Origin: Antitrichia curtipendula
Taxonomy: Eukaryota; Streptophyta; Bryopsida; Hypnales; Leucodontaceae
Length of the DNA stretch: 64,000 nucleotides
Direction: 5' to 3'
Assembly: GCA_951230915.1 (NCBI GenBank)
Contig: OX579636.1
Span: 27,401,567-27,465,566, forward strand
This document shows positions 51,201 to 61,504 of the stretch, piece after piece. A program made the position numbers and the translations under genes. The notes below the pieces were generated by a model. That model was not told where the DNA came from, did not search any database, and saw only the letters and a program-made list of their open reading frames with translations. Each line of letters begins with the position of its first letter. Position 1 is the first letter of the stretch.

Positions 51201-54142
51201 AATAACTAACGTACAATATGGTACTACTGTGCGGCTAGTTTTAGTGTACGAGGAAATATGCAGAATAGGTCTTGTAAAACACTAGAAATTTTCAGTGCGC
51301 GTAAGTAGAGCTCATGGATTTATACTACTGAAATTGCAGTCCCCAACACAGAGACACGGTACGCACTTTGTGCCTAGAAAGCCTTGTTTACCTCAAAGAA
51401 TGTTGCTGCTGCGAATTCCAGAAAGCCTCGCTCACTACGGTTCACCGAACCGACTTTGTCTTCACGCATTATATCGTATCTGCACTGCCAGAGCACAGTT
51501 GCAGAAGCAGCTAGAAACACATTTTGACATTCCAAAGGCTTCAACATAGACAGATATATGTCGAAGCAAATAACATTGACGAACTCATTGTTGAACGAAC
51601 TTGCAAAACCAATAAACAGCCTGCAGCAATAGACCTCAAAATGGTCAACCTGTGGTATCCAGTAAGAGCGATCCCAGTTTGATCTAGCTCCTTCTCCACC
51701 AACCCCAAAAGCTCCTCCACCACGCCTCCATCATCGGATGCTAAAATGTATTGAAGCTTCATCTGCATTCGGGCATACAGAACAAGCTCATCCTGCAAAC
51801 AAGCAGTTCAAAGATCTCACATCAAGTAGAGGCACAATCATCTCAAAGTGCGATTCCTACCCAAATTAAATAATATTTTTTGGGGTCATAATCTAATCCC
51901 AAATATCTTTAATTCTCACAACTGAAACGCTCAAGCATGATAAAATAACAGCTGAAATATCGACTACAACAAAATGTTCCACGACGGAAAAGTATCAGCA
52001 ACCACGTTAAATACCCACCTTCAAGTCCCGATCTCGTGTGGTTAACCACGTACGCACCATAAATGGCCGAAAACTAGTATGGAGCTTCACCACCTCATCT
52101 CCCAAATTCAATCCGTCTGCTACCAGAAATGCATTCAACGATGAGACAAGCTTTTTAGTTACTCGGTCTTCATCTCTGCACCCCACAGGTCACCGTCTTC
52201 GGTTAAACAAATCACAATAATCACGCAAACAAGAAAAAGGAACGGGTTTTGAAGCAGAAGCGATAGATAAACATGTGGTACAGTCCCGGGGTAAGGATAT
52301 CCCGAGAAATTCATGGAGCAAAACAAGCAAATCAAATGGAACAAAACCTGACCCGGTGCAGCACACATAAGTACCCCCCACCCCCACAACGTATTCAAGA
52401 AAACCTAGGGATATTACCATTACCATAAATGACGTTACCATTGTCAGGATTTAACGTAGCTAGGTTTTCTAGAATAACCCTTGATAGTTTTCTACTAGTG
52501 ACTGCTCAGTCACTTCTAGATAAACACGAAGTTCAGAAAATTAGATGATAAACACAATTTTCATCACCAACGAAAGCTGGAGCTGCATATTGCAGATGAA
52601 GATCAATACCTATTAAATGCAAAGATTTTACAGAAGCCATCGACGATGTCGTCCTTGACATGTGCAGCTAAATCTCCAGGCGGATTTTGCAGTAAAATGA
52701 GCAATGTTAAAGTATTCCTAAAAGCTTCTTCTTTAGCCACAGTCGGTTCGAAAGAGTGGTTGTGTACAATTTCCTTCGCCTTCGCCAAATAATACGTCAC
52801 AAGATCTACACGAGAATGAGGAGTCAGTGGTAGGGGTAGCTATGAGACTGAATGAAGCAGATATTTTCCATGTAACACGATAACATAAACATAACTTAAT
52901 CCTTATCTGAGGGGCAGCAATGTTGTCATAGTACCGTTGTAGATCTTCTTGCCCATGCGCAGGCGATATTCCACATCAGGAAGGAGCTCACGCAGTATGT
53001 GGCTATAATCGGACGAAAAAGCCGGTACCTCTAGCAGCATGTCGAGAATATGCTGAAACAATCTTTTGATCTTGCGAAGAAGAAAATGAGTCCTCCCTAT
53101 CAAACCAGAGAGACTGAAAATGTAAATGCGGCTCAATCGGGTTGGCATCTGACGTCCTCAGGATCAGATTACAAACCAAAAAATAACAAACGAAAGAAAA
53201 TTCGACAGGAAGCCCTCAACAAGTCTTAGATCGGTCTGACTAGTGCAGAGCAAGAGATCAAGGAGCCGACCATCAGAAGAGCGGACAAGAGAGCAAGCAA
53301 GTGCACCTGAACGACTTGTATCTTCTGCTTTGTGGACCAAGTTTCTCAAGGTCTTGGCAAAGATAGGTTTAGGCCCTCGCTTCTTGCTGGACGTCACCTC
53401 CATCCTGATGCATTCGCACAGAGCATGCAAAACCCCTGGCCATGTTGCAGCTACAGCACCACCACATGGCCGCACAAATCAGTACCCAACAGCCCTGGTG
53501 AAGGGATTCACCCAAATTGAGTCTCATGTGTTTTCTTTAGCGGTATGGTGGAGGTCATATGGGAATCCTTCTGTTCAATTAATATTTCCTGTTTACACCA
53601 ACACACGCAACGTTCTTCACTGATTCCGGTGATATTAAATTCGAACCCATATCACTAACATTTATTCACCCAATCCGATCAGCCCAATAGACCCTTTCCC
53701 ACCACGAAGCCTTTAGGGTTGAAGGTATCAAGCGCACAACTCATCTGTGAATTGGCAACGACGATCCATTTCGCAACTTACAAGGAATGCGATCGTTGGC
53801 ACGCACAATGGCCGTTTGCTGGTCCAGCAAAGGGCAAATCCGCAACCCAGTCGCGCCCTCTAAGTAGCTCCCCAAAGCTCTCACGCCATCCTGCTTCCCA
53901 TGATTAGAGCCTTAGTCCAGACGAAACAACAACAACAACAACAACAAGCAGCATGAGAAACTGCAATTTGAAAGTCATGCGCAATTTCAACCAGCGTCAT
54001 ATTTATTCAAGGTCTCCATTGATTCAACTGGAGAGAGTGACTTGAGTGGAATTCCTTCAGTAATTCTACTGACCTCCCGAACTTTCGCGCGCTCGGAGAC
54101 GAGCTTAATATTGAGATCCTCCACATCTACCACGCCGATCAT
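24868..54142 (-). CDS. ATM: ATM serine/threonine kinase (PI3K-like), intact multi-exon gene
   Basis: The product is the nuclear kinase that is activated by DNA double-strand breaks and phosphorylates S/T-Q sites to start checkpoint and repair signalling. The gene spans 29.3 kb with dozens of short exons. The start ATG is complement 54142-54140, opening the conserved plant ATM N-terminus ([10 protein letters not shown]). The stop is complement 24870-24868, after the FATC end PGWGAWL. I placed N-terminal exons (51392-54142), a large central exon (46070-46650), FAT-region exons (32252-35170) and all kinase and FATC exons (24868-30210). Every adjacent mapped pair keeps reading frame with GT-AG splices. 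The central part (about 35-51 kb) contains further ATM-like exons that I did not resolve to the base, including a piece at 50700-50890 ([16 protein letters not shown]) and one ending at 41952 ([12 protein letters not shown]). ATM start and uridylyltransferase start are 1.1 kb apart, divergently transcribed. Confidence 0.95.
27098..27215. repeat. Tandem duplication in an ATM intron
   Basis: Two adjacent units of about 60 bp each carry ATTTCTTGTTATCTCAA, CTTGTGGCTTCGACC or its variant, and an AGTGCCTCT-like end. They lie in the intron between the DRHSMN exon and the FRLTRD exon. The ATM-derived duplicate at 8.4-9.4 kb has only one equivalent unit. Confidence 0.7.
32252..35170 (-). CDS. ATM: ATM FAT-domain exons
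   Basis: Resolved exons are 34770-35170 ([20 protein letters not shown] to [12 protein letters not shown]), 33340-33504 ([20 protein letters not shown]), 32914-33039, 32597-32751 ([20 protein letters not shown] and [10 protein letters not shown]) and 32252-32474 ([19 protein letters not shown]). These are hallmark FAT-region sequences that form a helical cradle around the kinase. At least one more exon probably lies between 33504 and 34770 (near 33780-33870). Smaller exons follow at about 31790-32100 and 30900-31860. Confidence 0.88.
33960..34205. repeat. Dispersed intronic repeat, copy A
   Basis: This copy shares ordered blocks with three other places in the window: AAGTGCCCAGATGG, GGAGTTGAAATAAATCATTTAG, AAGCTTCAAGAAAG, TACTATAATCAGCTATTAGCTTCC and a GGTCACTTAGCGGTTGAA end. 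It lies in an ATM intron. No target duplication or terminal inverted repeat was recognised. Related shorter fragments with CTTCTTGGTC and TTTACGGGTTAA occur near 27960, 29280 and 33260, so the full element may be longer. Confidence 0.75.
39314..39339 (+). repeat. G-quadruplex-forming tract in an ATM intron
   Basis: Five G runs of three to five bases are separated by single T residues. This matches the strict four-run, short-loop G-quadruplex pattern. The G-rich strand is the plus strand, which is the template for ATM transcription. Confidence 0.8.
40970..41190. repeat. Dispersed intronic repeat, copy B
   Basis: Colinear with copy A: GGCCCAAATAGC, GGAGTTGAATGAATCATTTAG, AGGTTCAAGGAAGG, TTATTATAATCGGATATTAG and CTTCCGAAGTGGA occur in the same order and orientation, within another ATM intron. 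Confidence 0.75.
43725..43940. repeat. Dispersed intronic repeat, copy C
   Basis: Colinear with copies A and B: AAGTGCCCAATTGG, GGAGTCAATATAAATCATTTAG, AAGCTTCAAGGAAG, TTACTATAATCGACTCCTAG and CTTCCAAAGAGAAA, in a third ATM intron and the same orientation. Confidence 0.75.
46070..46650 (-). CDS. ATM: ATM central large exon
   Basis: This is the longest ATM exon I found, about 581 nt. It encodes a helical stretch ([36 protein letters not shown]), then an acidic, probably disordered linker around [13 protein letters not shown], then [26 protein letters not shown]. The acidic MDVDLDE element also occurs in other plant ATM proteins. The acceptor (46650) is inferred from reading frame and an AG. 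The donor (CAAG before GTTCGG) is at 46070. Confidence 0.8.
51392..54142 (-). CDS. ATM: ATM N-terminal exons 1-8 (TAN motif)
   Basis: Exons on the minus strand are 54074-54142, 53782-53890, 53307-53450, 52935-53096, 52610-52805, 52019-52175, 51650-51792 and 51392-51479. All junction phases agree. Exons 1 and 2 join to give the Tel1/ATM N-terminal (TAN)-like motif, with [10 protein letters not shown] followed by [12 protein letters not shown]. Exon 3 carries [11 protein letters not shown] and [16 protein letters not shown], typical of plant ATM. Exon 4 has [15 protein letters not shown] and exon 6 ends TTRDRDLK. The region builds the start of the HEAT-repeat solenoid. The TAN motif is known in this family to matter for telomere length and damage signalling. 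Confidence 0.92.
53926..53949. repeat. CAA microsatellite in ATM intron 1
   Basis: About eight ACA/CAA trinucleotide units lie in the intron between ATM exons 1 and 2, a few tens of bases from the exon 2 acceptor. On the ATM strand it reads as a TTG repeat. Confidence 0.85.
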
Positions 54143-55246
54143 CTCCACTAAGCTTCTTCACATTCAAACCCGATCAAACCTGCCTCGAAGCAATCGAAGA
54201 ACAAGAGCCTCCGCCGTCCCCCTTCACATTGTGCAGTTGGATTTGCACCGGAAGAGCTTTGTGTCCGCGCATTGGGATGATGTCTGCATGCAGGGCCGCG
54301 GTGGGACTCGAAGAGATCTGCACATGCAAGCAAATTCATCCACAGGCCAACAACGGAATGGTGGCAACCAAGGAAAGAAGCTCGCATCCCGCGGCAGTGA
54401 GCAGGAACGAGTAGTATCTCTGTAGCGGACGTAGAATCCGTTTCTCATCCGTCCATGAGGACAAAGTTCCTCGACTTCCTTTACTTCCTTCCTAAGAAGG
54501 ACTTGGGGACTTGAAGACATGGAGACTTGGAGTGGGGTGGCCCATGACCGTGTAAGAATGACTCTCGTAGATACCCTAACCCTAACCAAAAAGCTCCCAT
54601 GCCCAATCCCGGGGTCGACACCTTCGTTGCGTTCATATTTACGGATTTGGCACTCTCGGCGTGTGGGGAGCAACGCCCGGGCGTCTTCGTCTTTGCTCTT
54701 CCACCGGTGCCGTTGGGCGCACAATCCGCCGGAGGAAGCAAGGTCAGGTCAGGTATGTCGCTGGGGTTTCTCTCGTCTTGGCGTTGGGTTGCTGAAGTTC
54801 GGCATTTGAATGGACGAGGGTTTGCAATCTCCGTTGCTTCCCGTCCCAATTGTAGCCCCGAGTTTGCAATTTGCTCTTTAGGAATTTCACGTCACGTCTC
54901 GTCTCGTCTCGTCAGTGCCCTTGCAACTGATGATTCTCAGCGTTGGGTGGGGAGCGTCTTTGTAGAGTAATTCCCGCAGCTGCTTGGTGGGCATCTTCTG
55001 AGTCGACGCTCTTGTCTCCTCTTGTATTCACCAGTCAGTTCCACCCGTTTTCGAGGTTGGCAATTAACCCTGTGCTCCCCCTCGTGGATACTACCGATTC
55101 CGATCCTCCTCTGGCATGGATTGATCAGTCCATGGTTTGAGAATCTCTAGACCAAGGAATGAATTCGCAGAAGATGGGAGCAGGATTATCAGTGTTGTAG
55201 GTATGCGAGTTCGTTGAGGGCAAGGGGCAACGAAGGGCGTCATGGT
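54143..55246. promoter_or_regulatory. Shared divergent promoter/leader interval of ATM and URT1-like gene
   Basis: The two start codons face away from each other across 1,104 bp that is distinctly GC-richer than the surrounding intergenic DNA. It must hold both 5' leaders and both promoters unless further upstream non-coding exons exist. Visible elements are ACCCTAACCCTAACC at 54573-54587 (telomere-like, compatible with a plant telo-box) and a GTCTC pentamer array at about 54896-54912 directly after CACGTCACGT (54889 onward). No clear TATA box was found for either gene. Open frames inside it overlap on both strands and are not credible genes. Confidence 0.6.
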
Positions 55247-58200
55247 ATGGAACCGAACGGGGAGTTCCTGTTGCAGCTGCTGCAAGGAGGAGGAGGAGGA
55301 GGCAATGGACGCAGTAACAGCAGCAGCGGCGGCGGTGGGAGAAGGGGGAACGGCGCTTCGTCCTCGGAGGATGTCGAAGGGTCCTCAGCATGGCAGCATC
55401 GAGATCCAGCAGTGGCGGCATTGGGTCCGAGCCACTCCTACCATGCAGGGGAGCCGCTGTTGCAGCAGCAGCCCAATCAGTTGTTCATGACACCACCTCC
55501 GTATGGTGGAGGGGTCTGGACTCCATCTCCCCACCAGCACCAACAACAACAACAGCACCACCACCACCACCACCACCAGCTGCAACAACAGCAGCAACAG
55601 CAACAGTTTTTTGGATTTGGTGGCACCCGCTTGCCGCCATACCCGCCTCCCCCTTCACCCCAATTGACCGAGCCATGGCGATCGGATGCTGCCCCAGGCT
55701 GGCTTCCTCCGCCGCGAGCGAGTGATGGCGTGGCGCGGCCCTGGAGTCAAGGCAGTAGCAGCAGCATGCCGAAGGCCCCTCTTCCTCTGCCTCCCCAGCA
55801 GCAGCAATTTCTCGGCGATGGAGCCGAGCTTCTGCAGCTTCTTCTCGGTGGAAACTCCCAGAACCTGAAGCCATTGAATCCGCCGTTGGGTCCTGGAGAG
55901 CTTTTGGGGGATGGGAGGACCGTTCCAGTCGACCATGGGGTGCCCAGGGCGCAGGTGCATGGTCCCATTGGACCTCCGAAACGAAGTGATCAACTGGAGC
56001 CTCCGCCTTTGCCTTCACCTGCAGGGGGGGAAGATCTTTTGGGCCGGTTCTGGGCATTATCGAATGGCTCCCCGGAGCCCCTGAATAAGCCGATTGTTTC
56101 TCTGCCAGAAGAGCACATGCGTGCTTTATCTTTGACTGGAGGATTGGATGCTTCGAAAACAATTCCGTCCAAATCTAAAGGTTCCAAGCCGCCTGGATTC
56201 TTCGGGGAGAGGGATGGGATGCCCGTCGAGCCAACCTTTCGGGCGTCCACGGCTTTGAATCAGTTTTCAGGCGGGGCGAAGGGGCCGCTCGCGTGGGAGA
56301 GTTTTCAAGATGGAACTGCAACCGGCCTCAAGCAAGAAAGCCACACAGTTAGACCATCGGATGATAGAGGTGAACCAGTCAACTATAACCAACCATACAT
56401 TCACTCAACGCTCTCTACTGACATACTGTCTGATTGCACAATTCTAGTTCATGTGTGCATGTGGTGTAGGCTTCTGATTAGAGACCTTTTTACATGTCGA
56501 GGTATGAACACATGTGCAAGGAACGTCCCCGGGAGGCCATCGTTAGAGCGAGTTGGGTCAGTGGTGGAGTTTTTTTATCTGAGGGGCTGACAGGGCGGCA
56601 CTTTCACTGGGAGATGAACTTCTCTTAGAGATTCTGTCTATGATAGTTTCAGAGCAGAAGACAAGAGAGCTTTTTGCATATTGGTCGAGACTAAATTTGC
56701 TGGCTCGCTCGCACATGTAGGTAACTATCAGATGCCGCCGAACGCTAGCCGCTTCGTTGGCGCTGCGAGGAGCAGAGAGGATGGTCATTCAAAAGCTGTG
56801 GGCCAAGCTCGGGATCCTACGAGCTTGCCTTCCGCTGACGCTAATGAGAGCAACGCTTCTCGAGAGCTTGGAAGAGGGGTTGCTAGAGGAAGCGGTCGGC
56901 GTGGGGGGCTTGCTGGCCGAGCGGAAACGGGTCGCCGATCAAGTACTGGGCAGTGGGTAGCTGTAAATGAGAAGCCAAGGAACAGGGATAGTGAAAGAGA
57001 GGGGTCGACGTCCAATCTGTATGGACCAGATGGATCTGCTTCAGTAGATGGAGATGCGAGTGGCTCTTCTTTCGCCAGTCCTCCGTCTGCCAAGGCCACA
57101 GCAGCTTCTTCGGAGAAGGACGAGTCCCCCAATGGCAGTAGTAGTGGTGGCAAGTCGAAAGAGGATATGAAACGGCGTCGGGGACAAACACAGGAATGGC
57201 GGATGAAACAAGCTTCTCCCCCTCATTCAAAGCCCTCTGCAGATCCGGGTTCGCAGGGAGCTGGTGAGCTTTCCCAGCAAGACGGAAACGCAGAGGGCGT
57301 TCTTCCCCTTGCTTCGCAGGTCTGGATTTTCCATCTCCTGCTTCATTTATGATTCAGAGTGTTTTTTCTACTTGTCAAGCTGTTTGCATTGGGAAGGCCA
57401 TCATGTTGTCTCTTGGACAGAATTCCTGAAGTTCGTTAATGTTTGCTCTCAGATAGGACCTCTCCCAGGTTGTGAATGAAATGCATCTCCTTCGTTTGCT
57501 CACCCCTGAAGGACCAGATAGGGTCCCATGTTTTCTTAGCAGTTTTCAGTACGTCTTATTGGAACACTCCTTTCCGTTTTTATTTATTTATTCACCACAT
57601 AGGCAATGTTAATTAAGTTTGGGGATTGGGAGTTTGGTACGATTTGAATTCACAATCGAATTGGCCATTTTATAGACATGGATCTAGGGTTTAAGCTTCG
57701 TGAGGGATGCTGCTAAGATTTCAGAGGGTGCTCCCAAGGGAAGGATGTTTAGAGACTCTTAATTGTCATGTGAATAGTGTGGTCAAAAGCAAGCTGCTTT
57801 CACAATAGAGGAACCGCGTTGGCAATCAATGCACAGGTAGACCGTCCAGGGTTGCCGTCCAATACGGTGCGCCACTCAATGCCAGGATCCGCCACGGACG
57901 AGTCAAAGCAGCAGTTGCAGTATCAATTGGATGAGGGAGTCCGAAGCGGTGGCAGGGAGAGAGCTGGAAGGTATTTGTTTGAAAACGGGCGTTTGACATG
58001 GGAGGACGGTTTGGGTGGAGAAGAGGAGGAGGATCTCATGCGGGAGTTGAATTTTTCCGGATACTCAAAGCTTGTAGAAGACGCGCAGCATTTTTCCACA
58101 ACACCTCTGGTTACACAGAGTGCGGCACACCTTACAGTTCTTACTCGTGAGGTATTTTGCAACAACCTAGTCAATGATGGTACCCCGAACACACCATAAA

Positions 58201-61200
58201 TTATGGGTGTTCAATTGCAGTTGATGAAAAAATAATGTCCTACATAAATCATGTTGAAGGAGTTAGCAATGTACTTCCCAATTTCAAGGTGGTCAATGTG
58301 CGACACTAATTTTGGAAAATATACCTTAAATGTGATTTTCAGTATGTGTTGTATTTGGTGAAATCACAAATGCAAGTATTTAATAAACATGCACCAATAT
58401 GGATTTTGTAGGGTTTATCGCAATTGTTTCCGAACATGCCCTTGCTGGGTGGTTACTCTGCTTTATTGTTTTATCTTTCAGGAAACAGAACTTGAAGAAA
58501 AGCCCGGTAACGTACGAGAGTCTCGGGATCTCCGCCGCCATCAACAGCGGACGAATGTCTCGACAAATCTTTTCAAAGGAGATGTGCAACGACTAGACTT
58601 TGAAACATTTAATCCTCAGCTCCTCGCAATATACAAGGCACGCTACATTCGTTCCAGTCTTGTTATGCTTTCCATGTGTGACCAATATATGCTTCGATAG
58701 GTGTAATTATTGTTGGATCCTTTTTTTTGTTTTCACACTCCTGAAGTTGACTCTATTCTTTTATTTAATGTATCTTGTTTTGCAGAGCTTGATACCTTCT
58801 CAAGAAGAAGTACGAAGACAAGAAAAATTTCTTACCCAACTGGATAGACTTGTCTCTCGTGATTGGGGCTGTGCTAAGCTATTTCTCTTCGGCTCATGTG
58901 CTAACGACTTTGGCGTTCGCAACAGTGATATTGATATTTGTCTGTCAGTTGACGATGAACACTCGAGCAAGGCAGAGCTTGTTACAAAGATGGCTGCCAT
59001 CCTACGCTCTGACGACATGCAGAACGTGCAGGTGCATTTATTATTCTCCTTACTAACGAACTTCTACTCATAGATAGTCAGGTTTAAGGTGACTTTTGGG
59101 CAAATGTCATACTGCTTTCAGTCTACTTGTGTTGCTTATGAAGATTTGGTAAAGGCAAGCCAGGGTTTTCCAAGTATGTGTTAAACCTGAGGTTATATAT
59201 CTAGAGCAGCTGGGCGTCCACCGCCTGTTACCAGTTCTTGTGCGAGTGAATCACAATTTTTATCTTGCGACGCAGGCGTTGACGCATGCTCGAGTCCCAA
59301 TCGTGAAATTCACGGATCCAGACACAGGAATCAACTGTGACATATGTGTGAACAACATGTTGGCTGTTGTGAACTCCAAGCTGCTCCATGACTATTCACA
59401 AGTTGATCCTCGCTTGAGGCAGCTAGCTTTTCTGGTGAAACACTGGGCAAAGCAACGCCAAGTCAATGAAACATACCGTGGCACTCTCTCGAGCTATGCG
59501 TAAGCCCGTTAACCTCGAAATCTGGTTGCTGCACGTGTAGGAATTAATTGGAGGTTCAATGATCTGGGTCGACAGTAATACTTGCTTAAATTGTCTTTTG
59601 AACTGGAATAGGTGCGCCCTTCACCTCTCGGGGACGGTTGGAGACGGGAAAATCTATCTCAAAACTTGGGGTTGAACCCGGCAGGCTGATCTTAACCCAG
59701 TTTGATGTGTCTATATCACAGGTACGTTTTGATGTGCATACATTTTCTTCAGCAACGGAGACCAGCCATACTCCCGTGTCTACAGGTATGATCCTAAAAC
59801 ATTTCTAAACTACAGTTCGTCCATCTTGGTGTATCGAAGCGAGACAGGTTTTCTTTGCCCATTGATCCAGAAAGAGGCCTGCCTCATGCTCATCATTTAG
59901 TTTCTTATTTTCAGGTCTAGACTTTTAATCGCTTAGTGCCCAAGCTGAAACTGTTCAATCCACCTGTTAGCTAATCATCATTTACAGTAGGAAATAGTAT
60001 TTCCAATGTTCAAAAATGTGGGTTATCATTTTTCCTTTCTACTGCTACATTTGGTTAACTTCCTTGGAGCTTCCTTGAATGATTTATTTCAATGGAATCC
60101 CATGGAATTTAGCGGGTCCACTGTTGGCCATTTGGGCACTTCCGGGTAAGTTTCTTGTACATCGTATTTTCAGTCGAAACAATATAATTGAGTTTAGAGA
60201 ACAATCTTACTTCGATAGGGTTGTTCCTGAGTGAATTAAGGAGACGATTCCTAGACACGTGGAACTGATTCTTATGTTTCGGTTTGTCCAGAGAATGCCG
60301 CCAACTTACGAGGTCACCGTGGCCACGATCAAGTGCTCCTACTTTGATGAGGTGAACACGCTCAAGAACTTCGGAGCACGGAACAAGGAATCGGTTGCCG
60401 AGCTCTTGACATACTTCTTTGAGTACTGGGCTTCCTGTCATGACTACAATCGCTGGGTTATTTCTGTTCGCACTGGAGGCTATCTAAGGTAATTGCTGTT
60501 ATCCATTTGCACGCTTCCCTAATAATTTTACTTTCTGGTGTGGTCATGAAGTACTTAATGGCAATTTTTAGTGTTAGGAAAACAGGTTGGCACCAAGTTC
60601 TGGTGGAGTACATTGAGAGAGACCTTGGCTGCAATTCTTAAGCTAGGGAACCCGTTCCCGTAGATTGAAAAGTCACACATTTACAATTCAAGTACCATCC
60701 GAACACGTGATTTGTAAGATTAATGAGATACTTCTAGGTTCTATCACAATCGAAGCTACTTCCGAATGATGCTCTATTGATAGTTCATAGTTAGTCTAGT
60801 CTTTCCTTTGGGGACCCTACGACTTCAAACTTTAACCATTTTATAACTTTTTCATACGATGATGCAAATGATACCTAGCGTAGTCCGTTGGAATTCTCTC
60901 AAGTGTGGGGGACAAGACCTTCAAAAAGTGAGTTTCGATTGTTGTACTGGCAACCACCCGAACTGCTGAAAACCAGGGGAATGGCATTCTTGAGTGGTAG
61001 GAAAACAGGCTGGCTCCCAAGACTTCGAATATTTTGACCTGTGGCCTTGGTTGGAATTCATAGTTTGTGCTCTTTTTTAGTGATGATCGTTGAAGACAAG
61101 TAGATCGAGGCTGGAATTGCTTGAGCTGTTATTGTTGGGATATGAGTTTCTTTCCAGCTATTTTGTTGTTTTGTACAGTTGAGAGAGTCTTGGTTTCTGG

Positions 61201-61504
61201 ATCACGTAGACAAGTGGCACCACGCTTATGCGGAGAGATCATGTTTTGATGCTCTGGTTTTGCACTGACCAACAATGTGCATGGCAGCAAGGATGAGAAA
61301 GATTGGACGCGGCGTATTGGGAATGAGCGGCACCTGATTTGCATTGAGGATCCATTTGAGGTAACGCATGATTTGGGACGAGTAGTAGACCGCCACAGTA
61401 TCCGTGTGTTGCGAGACGAGTTCAAACGTGCTGCAAAAATATTGCGTCAGGACCCTAACCCGGGCACTAATTTGTTTGAACCCTTCATACGTGAGAAGGT
61501 CTAG
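55247..61504 (+). CDS. URT1: Terminal uridylyltransferase, URT1 type, 9 exons
   Basis: The enzyme adds uridines to RNA 3' ends. Plant URT1 uridylates deadenylated mRNA in the cytoplasm. Exons 55247-56369, 56721-57319, 57837-58151, 58482-58637, 58786-59031, 59276-59499, 59722-59785, 60292-60488 and 61288-61504 join in frame to 1046 residues. ATG 55247 is the first in-frame ATG. The N-terminus starts [13 protein letters not shown]. It is followed by Gly/Ser, His/Gln (about 96-122) and Pro-rich disorder, a PAM2-like [10 protein letters not shown] (379-388) and RG-rich sequence. The catalytic core has FGSCANDFG (767 on) and SDIDICL (D779, D781), with a third Asp, D835, in NCDICVNN. The nucleotide-recognition segment is [14 protein letters not shown]. 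Its His1002 sits where UTP-selective enzymes have the uracil-contacting His. Intron 4 appears to use a GC donor. It is longer than Arabidopsis URT1 mainly through the disordered N-terminus. Confidence 0.93.
58638..58785 (+). other. Probable GC-AG intron in the uridylyltransferase gene
   Basis: The exon ending at 58637 (..LLAIYK) and the exon starting at 58786 (SLIPSQEE..) are both phase 0 and rejoin the conserved IYxSLIP segment exactly. The junction reads ACAAG then GCACGC, so the donor is GC instead of GT. Reading on to the next good GT (after 58700) meets an in-frame TAG. The acceptor TTTTGCAG is standard. Confidence 0.75.
59926..60150. repeat. Dispersed intronic repeat, copy D, inverted
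   Basis: The reverse complement shows the same ordered blocks as copies A-C: AAGTGCCCAAATGGCC, GAAATAAATCATTCAAGGAAG and GGGCACTAAGCGATTA. It lies in intron 7 of the uridylyltransferase gene. Relative to that gene's transcription it has the same orientation as the ATM copies have relative to ATM. Confidence 0.7.
60489..61287 (+). other. Last intron of the uridylyltransferase gene
   Basis: An 800-bp intron, the longest in the gene. Two partly similar stretches (about 60570-60640 and 60990-61060) share GTAGGAAAACAGGYTGGC and CCTTGG, suggesting an old internal duplication. No coding motif is present. Splicing across it joins Arg-Ser of the GYLRS segment to KDEKDWTRR. Confidence 0.7.

Noticed and set aside
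54224..54970. Overlapping 120-166-codon frames on both strands between ATM and the uridylyltransferase gene
   Set aside because: They overlap each other, have no motif, and result from locally GC-rich, stop-poor promoter and leader sequence.
55485..56162. 225-codon minus-strand open frame
   Set aside because: It lies antisense to exon 1 of the uridylyltransferase gene, and its poly-Val/Gly/Ala composition is a shadow of the CAC/CAG-rich coding strand.
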